This document shows, piece after piece, positions 1 to 9,356 of a stretch of 64,000 nucleotides of DNA. Every line of letters begins with the position of its first letter. Position 1 is the first letter of the stretch. The position numbers and the translations under genes are program-made. The stretch comes from DATJGR01 sp963787045 (lineage in GTDB: Bacteria; Pseudomonadota; Gammaproteobacteria; Pseudomonadales; Azotimanducaceae): contig CAWBBR010000010.1 of NCBI GenBank assembly GCA_963787045.1, positions 1 to 64,000 of the forward strand, in the 5' to 3' direction. The notes beneath the pieces are model-generated. The model searched no databases and was not told where the DNA came from. It worked only from the letters and a program-made list of their open reading frames with translations.

Positions 1-588
1 CCCTGCTTCTCCGCCAGTCCACCAGTTGAGTCAATGAGTTAACGCTGACTCGATGACCGTCTCATCGACCCGTTCCATGTCACGTCCTCATCGGCTCAAT
101 CCCGAGCCACCACTGAAGAACGGAACTGACTGACGAAAACGATGAAGTAGGCCCACGCGAGAAACGCCGCGAGGCGAATTCGCTGCTACGTATGCGATCG
201 AACTGAGGCCCGCGCACGAGCAACCCGGCGATGGCGTCCGGAGCGCTGAGTTCAAACGACCCGGAAGTTCGGCGCGAGGTTGCTTTGCGACTCATTGTCG
301 AAGGTAGCGTGCCTGCAGGGTTGTTCGTTTCGCCCGATGGCGACGACGACCTCTACCGCGCCGGTGCCGTGCCCCGCTATCGCGAATTCGATCACCGCGG
401 TCCTAGTACTCCGCCGATCATCCAATCGTCTCAGGATCCTCGCCAAACGCATCGCGTGCGCCGTAGGCTATCGACAAGCGTTGACACGTTCATCCCTTTC
501 TTCAAGCAGTGCTTTTGGACTGAAATCGGAAATGCGTCATCGTCGAGACTTCCCGACTCGGGATAACCATAGGGGAAGAAGGAATGTC
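1..588. other. no recognisable gene at left edge
   Basis: Nothing supportable is seen here. Reading frames on both strands are short, rich in Arg and Ser, and show no family motif. A purine-rich stretch near 571-583 serves as ribosome binding site for the following gene, so its promoter probably lies in the last 150 bases. Confidence 0.5.
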
Positions 589-1104
589 ATGCGTATTCAT
601 ATGTTCTTTACGGCGTTGGTATCTAGCGTGACTGCATTCGCTTCGTCCGACAGCTTGGATGTCAAGACCGGCCTTTGGGAAATGGCTGACGCCAACCAGG
701 CGCACGGCATCCTTCAGCCGCGATTAACCTGCATAACCGCACTAGCCCTAAAGAAGGGCGCATTTCGATCGGAAACCGACGACCGTACTTGTAGATACAC
801 CTCTCTGACGCATACAAGCACCGTTCAAGAGGAGTCCGTGCAATGTGCGAATGCGGACGGACGGCGCGGAACCTTCAAAGTCGAAGCACAGGATCGAGAC
901 CACATCATTGCTACCTTCGTTCAGGACACCGGTGTCGCCGTGCACGTGGCGGGCAAGTGGGTGGCAGCGAGTTGTTCAGCGGGTGACGAGAACACAGCGG
1001 GCATGCCCGCCATCGGGGTGGACCGTGAAAGTGGTGAATACAACGCGCACGACAATTGCGTCATCAAAGCCCCGAATGGCTTCTGTATTGAGGAAGAGCA
1101 GTAG
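589..1104 (+). CDS. secreted DUF3617-like protein
   Basis: A 171-residue protein. The ATG at 589 was chosen because it follows the purine-rich GGGGAAGAAGGA and opens a short hydrophobic leader (MRIHMFFTALVSSVTAFAS) that looks like a Sec signal peptide. The mature start carries the GLWEM motif seen at the N-terminus of DUF3617 periplasmic proteins. Seven Cys are scattered through the chain, consistent with disulfides in an exported protein. The frame stays open upstream to 280, but that part is unlike a protein N-terminus. Function is unknown. The family call rests on the motif and on size. Confidence 0.55.
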   Translation: MRIHMFFTALVSSVTAFASSDSLDVKTGLWEMADANQAHGILQPRLTCITALALKKGAFRSETDDRTCRYTSLTHTSTVQEESVQCANADGRRGTFKVEAQDRDHIIATFVQDTGVAVHVAGKWVAASCSAGDENTAGMPAIGVDRESGEYNAHDNCVIKAPNGFCIEEEQ

Positions 1105-1611
1105 CGGTTCCGTCGGCGCAGCGCACCCAACGCAAGTCAGCCCCAGCGGCCGCGTGGAGACATTGAGGCGGCAGCTAAGCTGACGATGGTGATCAAGGCT
1201 TGCATCAGGTCGACGACGAATCCAGTAACGGAGGCCAACTTTGAGATCCATGCCTTGGGTCATCAAGTGCCGGTTTCAGCATCGAAGGGTCAGACGGCTG
1301 TGCGCCGGAAGCTCAGACGCTAGTCTCGCTCACTCGCAGGTTCCACTCGCTGTGAGGATGTCGTGCGTAAGCCGTACGCGCGTTGCATCGGCAATCCAGC
1401 AGGGTTGACGCTCTGACTCTTGGCCCGAGGCGTAGTTCTACATTGCGTGAACAGTCGCGTTGGGGGGCGATGGGACGATGCCCGGCGCCGAGAACGCGCT
1501 ATCAAATGCGGCAGGTGGCACCGCTCGTGGACAGTCTTGCATCCGAAAGACAATCTCGACGAGACTTCAGCCCTACAATCTAAGACCTCTGACTCCGTCC
1601 TCTGTTGCCCT
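1105..1611. other. intergenic, nothing recognised
   Basis: About 500 bases with no convincing gene. The frames here are Arg-rich and compositionally typical of non-coding frames in GC-rich DNA. No strong hairpin with a T-run and no clear ribosome binding site other than that of the following gene. Confidence 0.5.
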
Positions 1612-2079
1612 ATGAAACTCCGATCGTTGGGTGCCGCCCTGATCTGTTTTTGCCTCGGCGCAGGTGCGTATTCGGCCGTAGCTACCAAAACCGACTGGCT
1701 TCGCTTTCTTCAGAAGCGTACAGAGTTTCGCGTGGTGAACACCAGCGATATGGACTGGGTAGAAGGTGGCAAGGACGGCCCCGCCAAATACTTCATGAAG
1801 TTCCTTTACAACGATGCGAATTCTGGCGAGGTGGCGATGCTCGTGCGCTATCCGGCGGGCCAGATGATGCCGCCACACATGCACTCATATGGGCACGGCA
1901 TTTACGTTCTGAGTGGGAAGCTCGTTACGCACCGGGGCACCTATGGGCCGGGTACCTTCGTATGGTTCCCGGCCGACGAGGTGGTATCTCACGGCGCGTC
2001 GCCGGATGAGGACGTGGTCTATCTCTTCCTGAGGTACGAAGACATGGACATCCGCTTCGTCGATGCGGCGTCCCATTGA
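1612..2079 (+). CDS. secreted cupin-domain protein
   Basis: 155 residues starting at the ATG at 1612, which opens a signal peptide (MKLRSLGAALICFCLGAGAYS). The body is a single small beta-barrel cupin: PPHMHSYGHGIYVLSGK around residues 86-102 carries the His cluster of cupin motif 1, and GPGTFVWFPADEVVSHG is motif 2. This resembles ChrR-like or DUF4437-like cupins. Export suggests a periplasmic metal-binding role, but no substrate can be named. The next gene overlaps its 3' end by 17 bases if read from 2063. The frame extends upstream to 1420 without family sequence. Confidence 0.65.
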   Translation: MKLRSLGAALICFCLGAGAYSAVATKTDWLRFLQKRTEFRVVNTSDMDWVEGGKDGPAKYFMKFLYNDANSGEVAMLVRYPAGQMMPPHMHSYGHGIYVLSGKLVTHRGTYGPGTFVWFPADEVVSHGASPDEDVVYLFLRYEDMDIRFVDAASH

Positions 2080-3073
2080 GTCGCCTCTGACGACGAACAT
2101 GGTCCCATCTCTGCTTCGGAGCGCGCATCCCGCCGTCTACATCATCATCCTGGTGCTCGCGATGGTGGGAGCGTTGGGCACGAAGCTTCGTCTCAATGGT
2201 ATTTTCGCGTGCCCCGCCAGCTACGGAGGCATCGCGTACCTGTCGGATTGCAACGCGAGCAACTACGGCGACTACGATCACGGTGCATTCTGGTTTGGCC
2301 TCGAGCCGGAGGCACGACGCGCTGCGAGCAATGCCCGCGTGCTCGTCCTCGGGAACAGCCGTACACAGTTCGGGTTTTCCTCCCCGGTCATGCTGCGCTG
2401 GTTCGAGAAGCGTTCAATCCCCTTTTACATGCTGGGATTCAGTCACTATGAGTCCGTTACATTCGTGACGCCGATCCTTGCGAAGCTGCAGCCTCATGCG
2501 AGCGCTTACGTCATCAACGCCGATCGCTTCTTCGCCGAATGGCTCTCGCCAACTTCGCATCGCATCCTATACGAACGTGACGCGCCTGCGCGGTACAACG
2601 AGAAGCACTTCTGGCAACGACCGCATAGGGCATTGTGCGAGGCGATTCCGGCCCTTTGCGGGAGTGAACTGGCCATCTACCGCAACGTTGCCAATGGCAG
2701 CTGGTTCACTTCGGGCACTCTTCCTCACGAGCCGAGTCGCGTCGGAGATGGCGGCCCGAGCGATGTCAAACTCTGGCCGCACTACATTGACCTCGCGAAT
2801 GAATTCATTGGCGGCCTCAACGTGGAGCGTCAGTGCGTAGTACTGACCATCGTACCGACGACAGACACCAAGCGCGCCGAGGCGCAAGCCATTGCCGATG
2901 CGCTCGGTGTGTCGTTCATCGCTCCGCACGTCGAAGGCCTCTCCACCTTCGATGGATCGCACCTCGACGTCGAGAGCGCCTCACTCTGGTCCAGCGCCTT
3001 CCTCGACTCGGCCGGTCCATTGCTGGAACGTTGTGCAGGCAATGTCGCTGCGGCTGCGCCGGAGTCTGAATGA
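2063..3073 (+). CDS. membrane-anchored SGNH-hydrolase-like protein
   Basis: 336 residues. One N-terminal transmembrane segment (about residues 24-41) anchors a probably periplasmic domain. Two SGNH-superfamily marks are visible: VLVLGNSRTQ with Ser99 in block I, and FDGSHLD near residue 300 as the Asp-x-x-His of block V. Such proteins work as O-acetyl- or acyl-transferases/esterases beside MBOAT proteins (AlgJ/AlgX/DUF1574-like logic). It overlaps the following FkbH-like gene by four bases (ATGA), so it belongs to that operon. A second possible start is the ATG at 2099. The role in surface-product acylation is inferred from context. Confidence 0.6.
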   Translation: MRRPIESPLTTNMVPSLLRSAHPAVYIIILVLAMVGALGTKLRLNGIFACPASYGGIAYLSDCNASNYGDYDHGAFWFGLEPEARRAASNARVLVLGNSRTQFGFSSPVMLRWFEKRSIPFYMLGFSHYESVTFVTPILAKLQPHASAYVINADRFFAEWLSPTSHRILYERDAPARYNEKHFWQRPHRALCEAIPALCGSELAIYRNVANGSWFTSGTLPHEPSRVGDGGPSDVKLWPHYIDLANEFIGGLNVERQCVVLTIVPTTDTKRAEAQAIADALGVSFIAPHVEGLSTFDGSHLDVESASLWSSAFLDSAGPLLERCAGNVAAAAPESE

Positions 3074-4979
3074 GCGGGAACTCTACTGCCCCCAATTTTC
3101 GCGAGCGCATCAGGGCGGCGTTAGCAACGCGCGACGATGTTGCACGTCTCGACGCACTGAGAACGCTGAGCGATGCCGCGCCGGGCTATGTTGAGACGAT
3201 CCAGATTGACAAGGCGCTTGCGGGCATCGCTGCGCAAGCGGTCGACAGTCAATTGACGCGCCTTCGCGTTGCCGTTCTGTCATCAGCCACCGTCAACCAT
3301 CTGGTGCCAGGCTTGCGTGTCGCCGCTCTTCGTCGAGGTTTGTTCTTCGACGTGTTCGCCGGAGCGTTTGCGCAGTACCGACAGGAACTGCTCGATGCGG
3401 CGACACCACTCGAGTCGTTCAAGCCAGATGTGGTCGTGCTGTCCCTGAGCGCCCGACCGCTGATCGGCGTGATTCCAATCGATGCTGATCGCGAACACGT
3501 CGAGCAGCTACTCAAGAGCGAAATCGCGGCGGTTCGCGGCCTTTGGGAAATGGCGCGAACGCGCTTCGGCGCGGTCGTACTTCAGCAGACCTACTTGGAC
3601 GTGTTCGAGCCGATTTTTGGTAGCTACGATCGGATCGCGCCTGCCTCGCCGGCACGCGTGATCGATCGTTTGAACGATCTGCTCGCGCGGTCTGCGGGCG
3701 ATGACAATGTCGCGCTCGTCGATGCGGCGCGTGCGTGTGCGCGGGACGGCATCGACGCATGGTTCGACGCCGCACGCTGGCTACAGGGCAAGATGGAGAT
3801 CGCACCGCAGGCTGGGGGCCGCTATGGCGAGTTGGTGGCACGCGTGGTCGCCGCCCAACGGGGCCGATCGCGCAAATGTGCCGGTGCTCGATCTCGACAA
3901 CACGCTGTGGGGCGGCGCTGATTGGCGACGTGGGCGTTGAAGGGATTGGTCCTCGGCGAGGGCAGCGCTGTCGGCGAAGCGCACCTCGGTCTGCAGCAAT
4001 ACGCGCAAGCGGCTCAAGGAGCGCGGCGTCATCCTCGCGGTCTGCTCGAAGAACGACCCGACGATCGCGGAGCAGGCTTTCAGTCGACATCCCGAGATGC
4101 TGCTGCAAGCGATCGCGACATCGCCTGCTTCGTCGCCAACTGGAAGGACAAGGCCGCGAACCTTCGGGCGATCGCGCGAGCAACTGAACATCGGTCTCGA
4201 CAGCCTCGTGTTCGTCGACGACAACCCGGCCGAACGCGCGCGGGTGCCGCGAAGCGTTGCCGATGGTCGCGGTGCCCGAGCTGCCGGAGGATCCGCCGCA
4301 CTACGTCCGCGCCATCGCTGATGCAGGCTATTTCGAGGCCGTGTCGTTCACCGACGAGGATCGCGCACGCGCGGGCGTCGTATGCGGCCAACGCCGAGCG
4401 CGACGCATTGCGCGGCGCCGCCCAGCCATGGATGACTTTCTTCGCGGCCTCGATATGAGCGTCGATCTGGCCCGGTCGACCGCGATCTGGAACTCGCGCG
4501 CGCGACCCAGCTGATCAACAAGACCAACCAGTTCAACACGACCGACGCGGCGCTGCTCCGTCGCAAGAAGTGGCGCAGCTCGCCGCGGACCCGGCGTACA
4601 TCACGCTCCAGTTTCGCCTGGTCGACCGTTTCGGCGACAATGGTCTCGTCAGCGTGATGATCTTGCATCTTGGGCCTGGCGGCGTTGCTCGACCTCGACA
4701 TCTGGGTGATGAGCTGCCGCGTGTTCGGGCGCCAGCTCGAGGACGAAGCGATGAACATCGCCGTCGAGACATGCGCGCGCGCGCGGGGTGTACGGACGCT
4801 ATCGCGCCGCTATCGTGCCGACGGCGAACGCAATGGCGTCATCAGCGATCTGTTTCGGCAGTCTCGGTTTCCGACGGCAGCGGACGACGCAGCCGATGGC
4901 GCGACCGCGTTGGCTGCTGCCCGTCGCCACCTACGTCCCGCCGAAACCTACATCCGTCGCAAGAGCGGGCCATGCATGA
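3070..4979 (+). pseudogene. FkbH-like HAD-IIIC protein, multiply frameshifted
   Basis: FkbH-like proteins load a glyceryl unit from 1,3-bisphosphoglycerate onto an acyl carrier protein and dephosphorylate it. The N-terminal domain is open from 3070 to about 3850. After that the family sequence hops between frames: VLDLDNTLWGG (HAD nucleophile motif) near 3885-3918, VLAVCSKNDP-like sequence near 4050, CFVANWKDKAANLRAI near 4130, LDSLVFVDDNPAERARV near 4200, then LPMVAVPELPEDPPHYVRAI and TQLINKTNQFN. At least eight shifts are needed. The conserved blocks are intact, so sequence errors are likelier than decay. The reconstructed end (TGA at 4977-4979) overlaps the ACP start as ATGA, the expected operon arrangement. 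Confidence 0.75.
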
Positions 4980-5217
4980 GCGAACAGGAGATCCTCGACG
5001 ACGCTCACCGGATTCTGCGCGACCTGCTGGGACGAATCGATCGTCCTCACGACGGACACCACTCGCGCGCGACGTCCCGAACTGGGATTCGTTCGCCTAC
5101 GTGAACTTCATCGTCGCGGTCGAGATGGAGCTCGGCATCAAATTCAACGTCGCCGACGTCGAATCCTTCGAGACGGTCGGCGACATCGTCGCCGCGCACC
5201 GAGCACGCTTGCGCTGA
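4976..5217 (+). pseudogene. acyl carrier protein, frameshifted
   Basis: About 80 residues if the frame is repaired. It starts at ATG 4976 as MSEQEILDDAHRILRDLLG, then shifts and continues in another frame as VPNWDSFAYVNFIVAVEMEL. The DSF Ser is the expected 4'-phosphopantetheine attachment site. It ends at 5217 (ESFETVGDIVAAH). Two small indels near 5030 and 5080 explain the break. It sits between the FkbH-like and MBOAT genes, so it is the probable carrier of the glyceryl or acyl unit in this pathway. Confidence 0.75.
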
Positions 5218-5241
5218 GATCACGGCAACGGAGCCGCATCG

Positions 5242-6883
5242 ATGCTGTTCAATTCGTACGAGTTCATCTTCGCCTTCCTGCCGGTCACGCTGCTGGTGCT
5301 TCTTCCTGCTGGGCGCGCGCTCGCGCAACCTGGCGCTCGGTCTGGCTGGTCGCTCGCGTCGCTCTTCTTCTATGCCTGGTGGCGGCCGATCAACGTGCTG
5401 ATCATCGCGCCGTCGATCGCTCGTCAACTACGTGCTTGGCGCGTGCGCTGCTGCGGCTCGCAGCGGCGACGCGACGCGCGGCCGCGCCGCGCAGCGCGGT
5501 TCTGATCGCTCGGCATCGTGTTCAACGTGCTGTTTCCTCGGCTACTTCAAGTACACGAACTTCCTCGCGACGGTCGCTCAACGACCTAGCGGCACGGATT
5601 TCGTGCTGACGCACATCATGCTGCCGCTCGGCATCTCGTTCATCACGTTCCAGAAGATCGCCTTCCTGATCGACGTGCACGCGCGGCCGCGTCAAGGCGT
5701 TCACGCTGCGCGACTACGCCTTGTTCGTGCTGTTCTTCCCGCAGCTGATCGCCGGGCCGATCGTGCACTACCGGGAGATGATGCCGCAGTTCGAGCAGGC
5801 CTCGTGCCGCTTCGACGGCAGAGAGCTTCGCGAGTCGGCCTGACGCTCTTCTTTTCGGGCTCTTCAAGAAGGTCGTGCTCGCCGACGGCATCGCCGGTCT
5901 ACGTGACCCCGATCTTCGACGCCGCCACAGGTGGCCGATGCTGTCGCTTCCGAGCGCCTGGATCGCGGCAGTCGGCTTCACGCTGCAGATCTACTTCGAC
6001 TTCTCCGGCTACACCGACATGGCGTTGGGGCTGGCTCGCTTCTTCGGGCGTCCGGCTGCCGCCGAACTTCGATTCGCCGTTGAAAGCCACCAGCATCATC
6101 GACTTCTGGCTGCGCTGGCACATGACGCTGACCCGCTTCCTCACCGCGTACCTCTACAACCCCTTGGTTCTTTGGCTGACCCGCCGTCGCATGGCACGGG
6201 GCAAGGGCGCGATCGGCGGGCGGCGCACGACCGTGGGCGCATTCCTGTCGCTGCTGGCGGGCCCGACCCTGCTCACGATGTTCGTGTCCGGCGTATGGCA
6301 CGGCGCCGGCTACATGTTCGTGCTGTGGGGACTGCTGCACGGCGTGTACCTCTGCATCAATCACGCCTGGCGCTTTTTCGGAAGCCGTTCGTCTGAGGGC
6401 CGCACCCACCGCGTCGAACGCTGGTTCCCCGGGTTTTTGTTGACCTTCCTGTCTGTCGTGGTCGCTATGGTAGTGTTCCGGTCGGCGACTCCGGCCGCTG
6501 CCAAGTCGATCCTCGAGGGTATGCTTGGCTTCCACGGCATCGGCTTGCCAGAGGCGTTGTTCAACCCACTCGCTTCTCTGGCCGCCCACTCGGGCGGGTT
6601 CGTACACGTATCGACAGAGATTTCGGCGACCGATTTGGTCGGGGCCCTGGGTTGGGTGATTGCGCTGCTCATAGTGGCGCTGGCTATGCCCAACACCTTA
6701 CAGATTCTCGAACGCTATGCGCCCGCGTTGTCGGCGCCGCGTTCGACGACCGAGATAGGTTGGTTGCGCCGCACGCTCGTGTGGACGCCTTCGCTCATCT
6801 GGGCCCTTGGTCTTGGCGTGCTAGCATGCGTCGCGGTCTTCGAGCTCGGTGGACAGAGCGAGTTTCTCTACTGGCAGTTCTAG
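5242..6883 (+). pseudogene. MBOAT-family membrane O-acyltransferase, 5' half frameshifted
   Basis: Starts MLFNSYEFIFAFLPVTLLV at 5242, the hallmark opening of AlgI/DltB-type MBOAT proteins. Conserved parts follow in changing frames: SLFFYAWWRPINVLII, FLGYFKYTNFLATVA, LPLGISFITFQKIAFLIDV, FFPQLIAGPIVHYREMMPQF, QIYFDFSGYTDMALGL. From about 6090 onward one frame runs clean to 6883 and holds IIDFWLRWHMTLTRFL and the invariant active-site His in SGVWHGAGY. It would be a polytopic inner-membrane enzyme of about 540 residues moving an acyl-type group from the ACP to an extracytoplasmic acceptor. At least six shifts lie in the first 850 bases. Confidence 0.75.
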
Positions 6884-7225
6884 GTGGCACATCCCAGGCG
6901 AGGGCTCGACCTGGCGCCTGGTCGAACGTCATCCGCTGCGCATCCGCGGCCTGCAGCGGGTCCTTCGCTGCACCTCGCGCTAAAACGCGGTATCGGCCGC
7001 AGCTGAAATCGGGTGATCCGAAATTGGAATCCAACCGAGACACCGCCGCGCCCGCCAAGTCGACGGCGCCTCGAACGACGATTCATCGGTCACCTCGCCA
7101 GGCGGTCTCGACTACGAGACCGGACAGGTCTGCCTGACCCATAGTGCGAGTGGCATCTGTCTGGATGCGAGCGCCGACCAATAGCGTCGCTTACACTCCG
7201 CGTCGACCGATTTGACCACGTCCTG
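6884..7225. other. intergenic, nothing recognised
   Basis: About 340 bases after the MBOAT gene. No frame on either strand resembles a protein family, and no hairpin followed by a T-run was found. It presumably contains the promoter of the secreted protein at 7226. Confidence 0.45.
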
Positions 7226-7744
7226 ATGGTGAGAATGCTCTCGCGAAATGCCGCTGTGTGGCTCTGCTATGTCGGAATCGCCGCGGGATCGGCGACGTCC
7301 AATGCTGCGACCGACGACCTTCCTCCGCTCGAATGGCGGTTCGACCAGTACGCCGATCCGATGCACAAATCCGGAATCGTCGCCGCCGCGTCACAGACGT
7401 CCGACCCAAATGGGAGCGATATCGTTACTGCGACGATTCGGTGTTGGAGTGCAACCGGCGACGTCGACGTGCGTTTCGTTCTCGAAGACGGACGCGTGCT
7501 GAGTTCCGACGATGTTCGATGGCAGTTCGACAATGGACCGCTCCGAACTTCACACTGGCGCATGAGTCCACGCGGAAACGCAATAGTGGTGCCGGAGCCT
7601 TCGACCAGCGAGCTGGTCCGCGGCATGCGCAATGCCAAGGAGTTTGTGCTGCTCCTTTCGTCTGGTGGGGAACACCGTTATCGCATCTCGCTGTTCGGAT
7701 CGTCGCGCGCCATCGGCGAGATTCAGAAACTCTGCAAGCGCTGA
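7226..7744 (+). CDS. secreted protein, VasI/TagO-like
   Basis: 172 residues with a signal peptide over about residues 1-28 (ends SATSNAA). The mature part resembles small periplasmic proteins of the VasI/TagO type: a W-containing start, an AT-IRC strand with the first Cys, an aromatic central strand around VRWQFDNGPLRTSHW, a SELVRGMRNAKEFVLLL segment, and a terminal Cys that could pair with the first one. VasI/TagO proteins accompany some type VI secretion loci, but no T6SS gene lies in this window, so the role is open. The homology call is tentative. Confidence 0.45.
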   Translation: MVRMLSRNAAVWLCYVGIAAGSATSNAATDDLPPLEWRFDQYADPMHKSGIVAAASQTSDPNGSDIVTATIRCWSATGDVDVRFVLEDGRVLSSDDVRWQFDNGPLRTSHWRMSPRGNAIVVPEPSTSELVRGMRNAKEFVLLLSSGGEHRYRISLFGSSRAIGEIQKLCKR

Positions 7745-7867
7745 CATGCGCTTGCAGGAGTAGTCACGCGCTAGCGGCGAACAATGTGCCGCCGCGTGAT
7801 CAGGTTGCAGCCGCGGTGGGCGCGACGCGACGCAATCGTTGGGTCCGGGCTGCCCTTGGAGCAATCG

Positions 7868-8515
7868 ATGCGAAGATCCACGAGTATCTGGGGACCGATG
7901 CTGTTGATCAGCGTGTACTACGCGCTAGCGATCATGGGCGCGCTATGGCTCTCCAGCGAATTTCCGCTGATCGAACGTTATCTGCCGGTCGGCGGCATCG
8001 AAGAACTGGCGCAGCGCAACGCCGACGACTTCGAGACCGTCAGCATGCCAGCAACGGAAATTCCGCTGGGCGGAGAAGAGTCGATCAAGCTCGCGTTCGC
8101 GATCGCGTGCACGCTGCTGTTGATGGTGCCGATTTCCTGGGTCTATTTCGTCACGACCAAAGACAAAGAGGTAGATCGGTCGTTCGCGCACACGATCATG
8201 GTGTTGCCGGTCATCGTCGCCGGCATCGCGGCGATCGTGCACGGCAGCCTGCCGCTCGCGTTCAGTCTCGCGGGTGTGGTGGCCGCCGTCCGGTTCCGCT
8301 TCACGCTCGACGAACCCGCGCAGGCGCTCTACATCTTCATCGCCATTGCCGTCGGCCTCGGCGCCGGCATCAGCGCGGTTGGTGTCGCATCGGTCGTGTC
8401 CATCGCCTTCGTGTACCTGACCCTGGTGCTGTGGAAACTCGACTACGGCGTCGATCTGAACACCCGCTTCTTCGCGTTCCTGACGGGGCGCGGGCGCGAT
8501 GACAAAGAGCTGTGA
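7868..8515 (+). CDS. DUF4956 membrane protein
   Basis: 215 residues from ATG 7868, preceded at good spacing by GGAG (7858-7861); an in-frame ATG at 7784 is a weaker start. About five hydrophobic segments: one near the N-terminus, then ESIKLAFAIACTLLLMVPISW, FAHTIMVLPVIVAGIAAIV, and two after the signature. The signature AAVRFRFTLDEPAQALYIF followed by AVGLGAG is characteristic of DUF4956 proteins, which often neighbour CotH-like and VTC-domain genes. Function is unknown. The following lipoprotein gene overlaps its end by 17 bases, so the two are co-transcribed. Confidence 0.7.
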   Translation: MRRSTSIWGPMLLISVYYALAIMGALWLSSEFPLIERYLPVGGIEELAQRNADDFETVSMPATEIPLGGEESIKLAFAIACTLLLMVPISWVYFVTTKDKEVDRSFAHTIMVLPVIVAGIAAIVHGSLPLAFSLAGVVAAVRFRFTLDEPAQALYIFIAIAVGLGAGISAVGVASVVSIAFVYLTLVLWKLDYGVDLNTRFFAFLTGRGRDDKEL

Positions 8516-9356
8516 CCTCGTCGCGTGGCCGGCGATCGCGATGGTGCTGATGCTCGGCGCATCAGCGTGCGGAAAGGCCCCGTCGCATTCGTCCGATGCT
8601 TCGAGATTGCAAGCGCAGGACGCGGTCCGCTGGAACCTGCCCAAGCGGCTCGACGAGATCTCCGGCCTCGCTCTCAGCGCCGATGACAGATTATTCGCGC
8701 ACGATGACGAACGCGGCGTCATCTACGAGATCGACTGGCACCGCGGTCGCATCGTCAAAGGGTTCGCACTCGGCGATCCACCGGTGAAGGACGACTTCGA
8801 AGGCATTGCGATCGCGGGTACGGACTTCTATCTCGTCACGAGCGGCGGCGTTCTTTATCGCGCCGATGAAGGGAACGACGGCGCGCACGTACCGTACGAA
8901 CGCATCGACACCCGTAGCGGCCGACGCTGCGAGATCGAAGGGCTGGCGTACGACACGCGCCGAGCCGTACTGTTGCTCGGCTGTAAGACTCCTCGTGAGG
9001 CAGAACTGAAAGACCGCGTCACAGTCTTCGCGTGGTCGCCGGAACGACGTGCGATGGACGAACCGGCGTCGTTCTCCGTTCCGGAGCAGCCGTTCGCCGC
9101 GCCGCTCGAAACGCCGCACTTCAACCCATCCAGCGTCGAGGTTTCGCGCGATGGATCGCATCTCTATCTGCTCGCGGGGCGGCAACGCGCGCTCGCAGAA
9201 GTCGAATTGAACGGGAACGTCGTTGCGGTTACGCGGCTGTCGGAGAAACAGCATCGACAGCCGGAAGGTCTGGCCATAGGCCCTGAAGGAGAATTGATCA
9301 TCGCCGACGAAGCCAGCGGCGAGAGGGGGACGCTTGCAGTCTACCGACGGCACTGA
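8499..9356 (+). CDS. SdiA-regulated-type beta-propeller lipoprotein
   Basis: 285 residues. The N-terminus has a lipoprotein signal (LGASACGKA, lipid Cys at about residue 24). The body begins RLDEISGLALSADDRLFAHDDE and contains DDFEGIAIAG and CEIEGLAYD, repeated motifs of the SdiA-regulated (YjiK-like) propeller family, where blades carry acidic E-G-(I/L)-A signatures. A last blade reads QPEGLAIGPEGELIIADEA. It is probably membrane-anchored and facing the periplasm. It overlaps its neighbours on both sides. Ligand unknown. Confidence 0.7.
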   Translation: MTKSCDLVAWPAIAMVLMLGASACGKAPSHSSDASRLQAQDAVRWNLPKRLDEISGLALSADDRLFAHDDERGVIYEIDWHRGRIVKGFALGDPPVKDDFEGIAIAGTDFYLVTSGGVLYRADEGNDGAHVPYERIDTRSGRRCEIEGLAYDTRRAVLLLGCKTPREAELKDRVTVFAWSPERRAMDEPASFSVPEQPFAAPLETPHFNPSSVEVSRDGSHLYLLAGRQRALAEVELNGNVVAVTRLSEKQHRQPEGLAIGPEGELIIADEASGERGTLAVYRRH

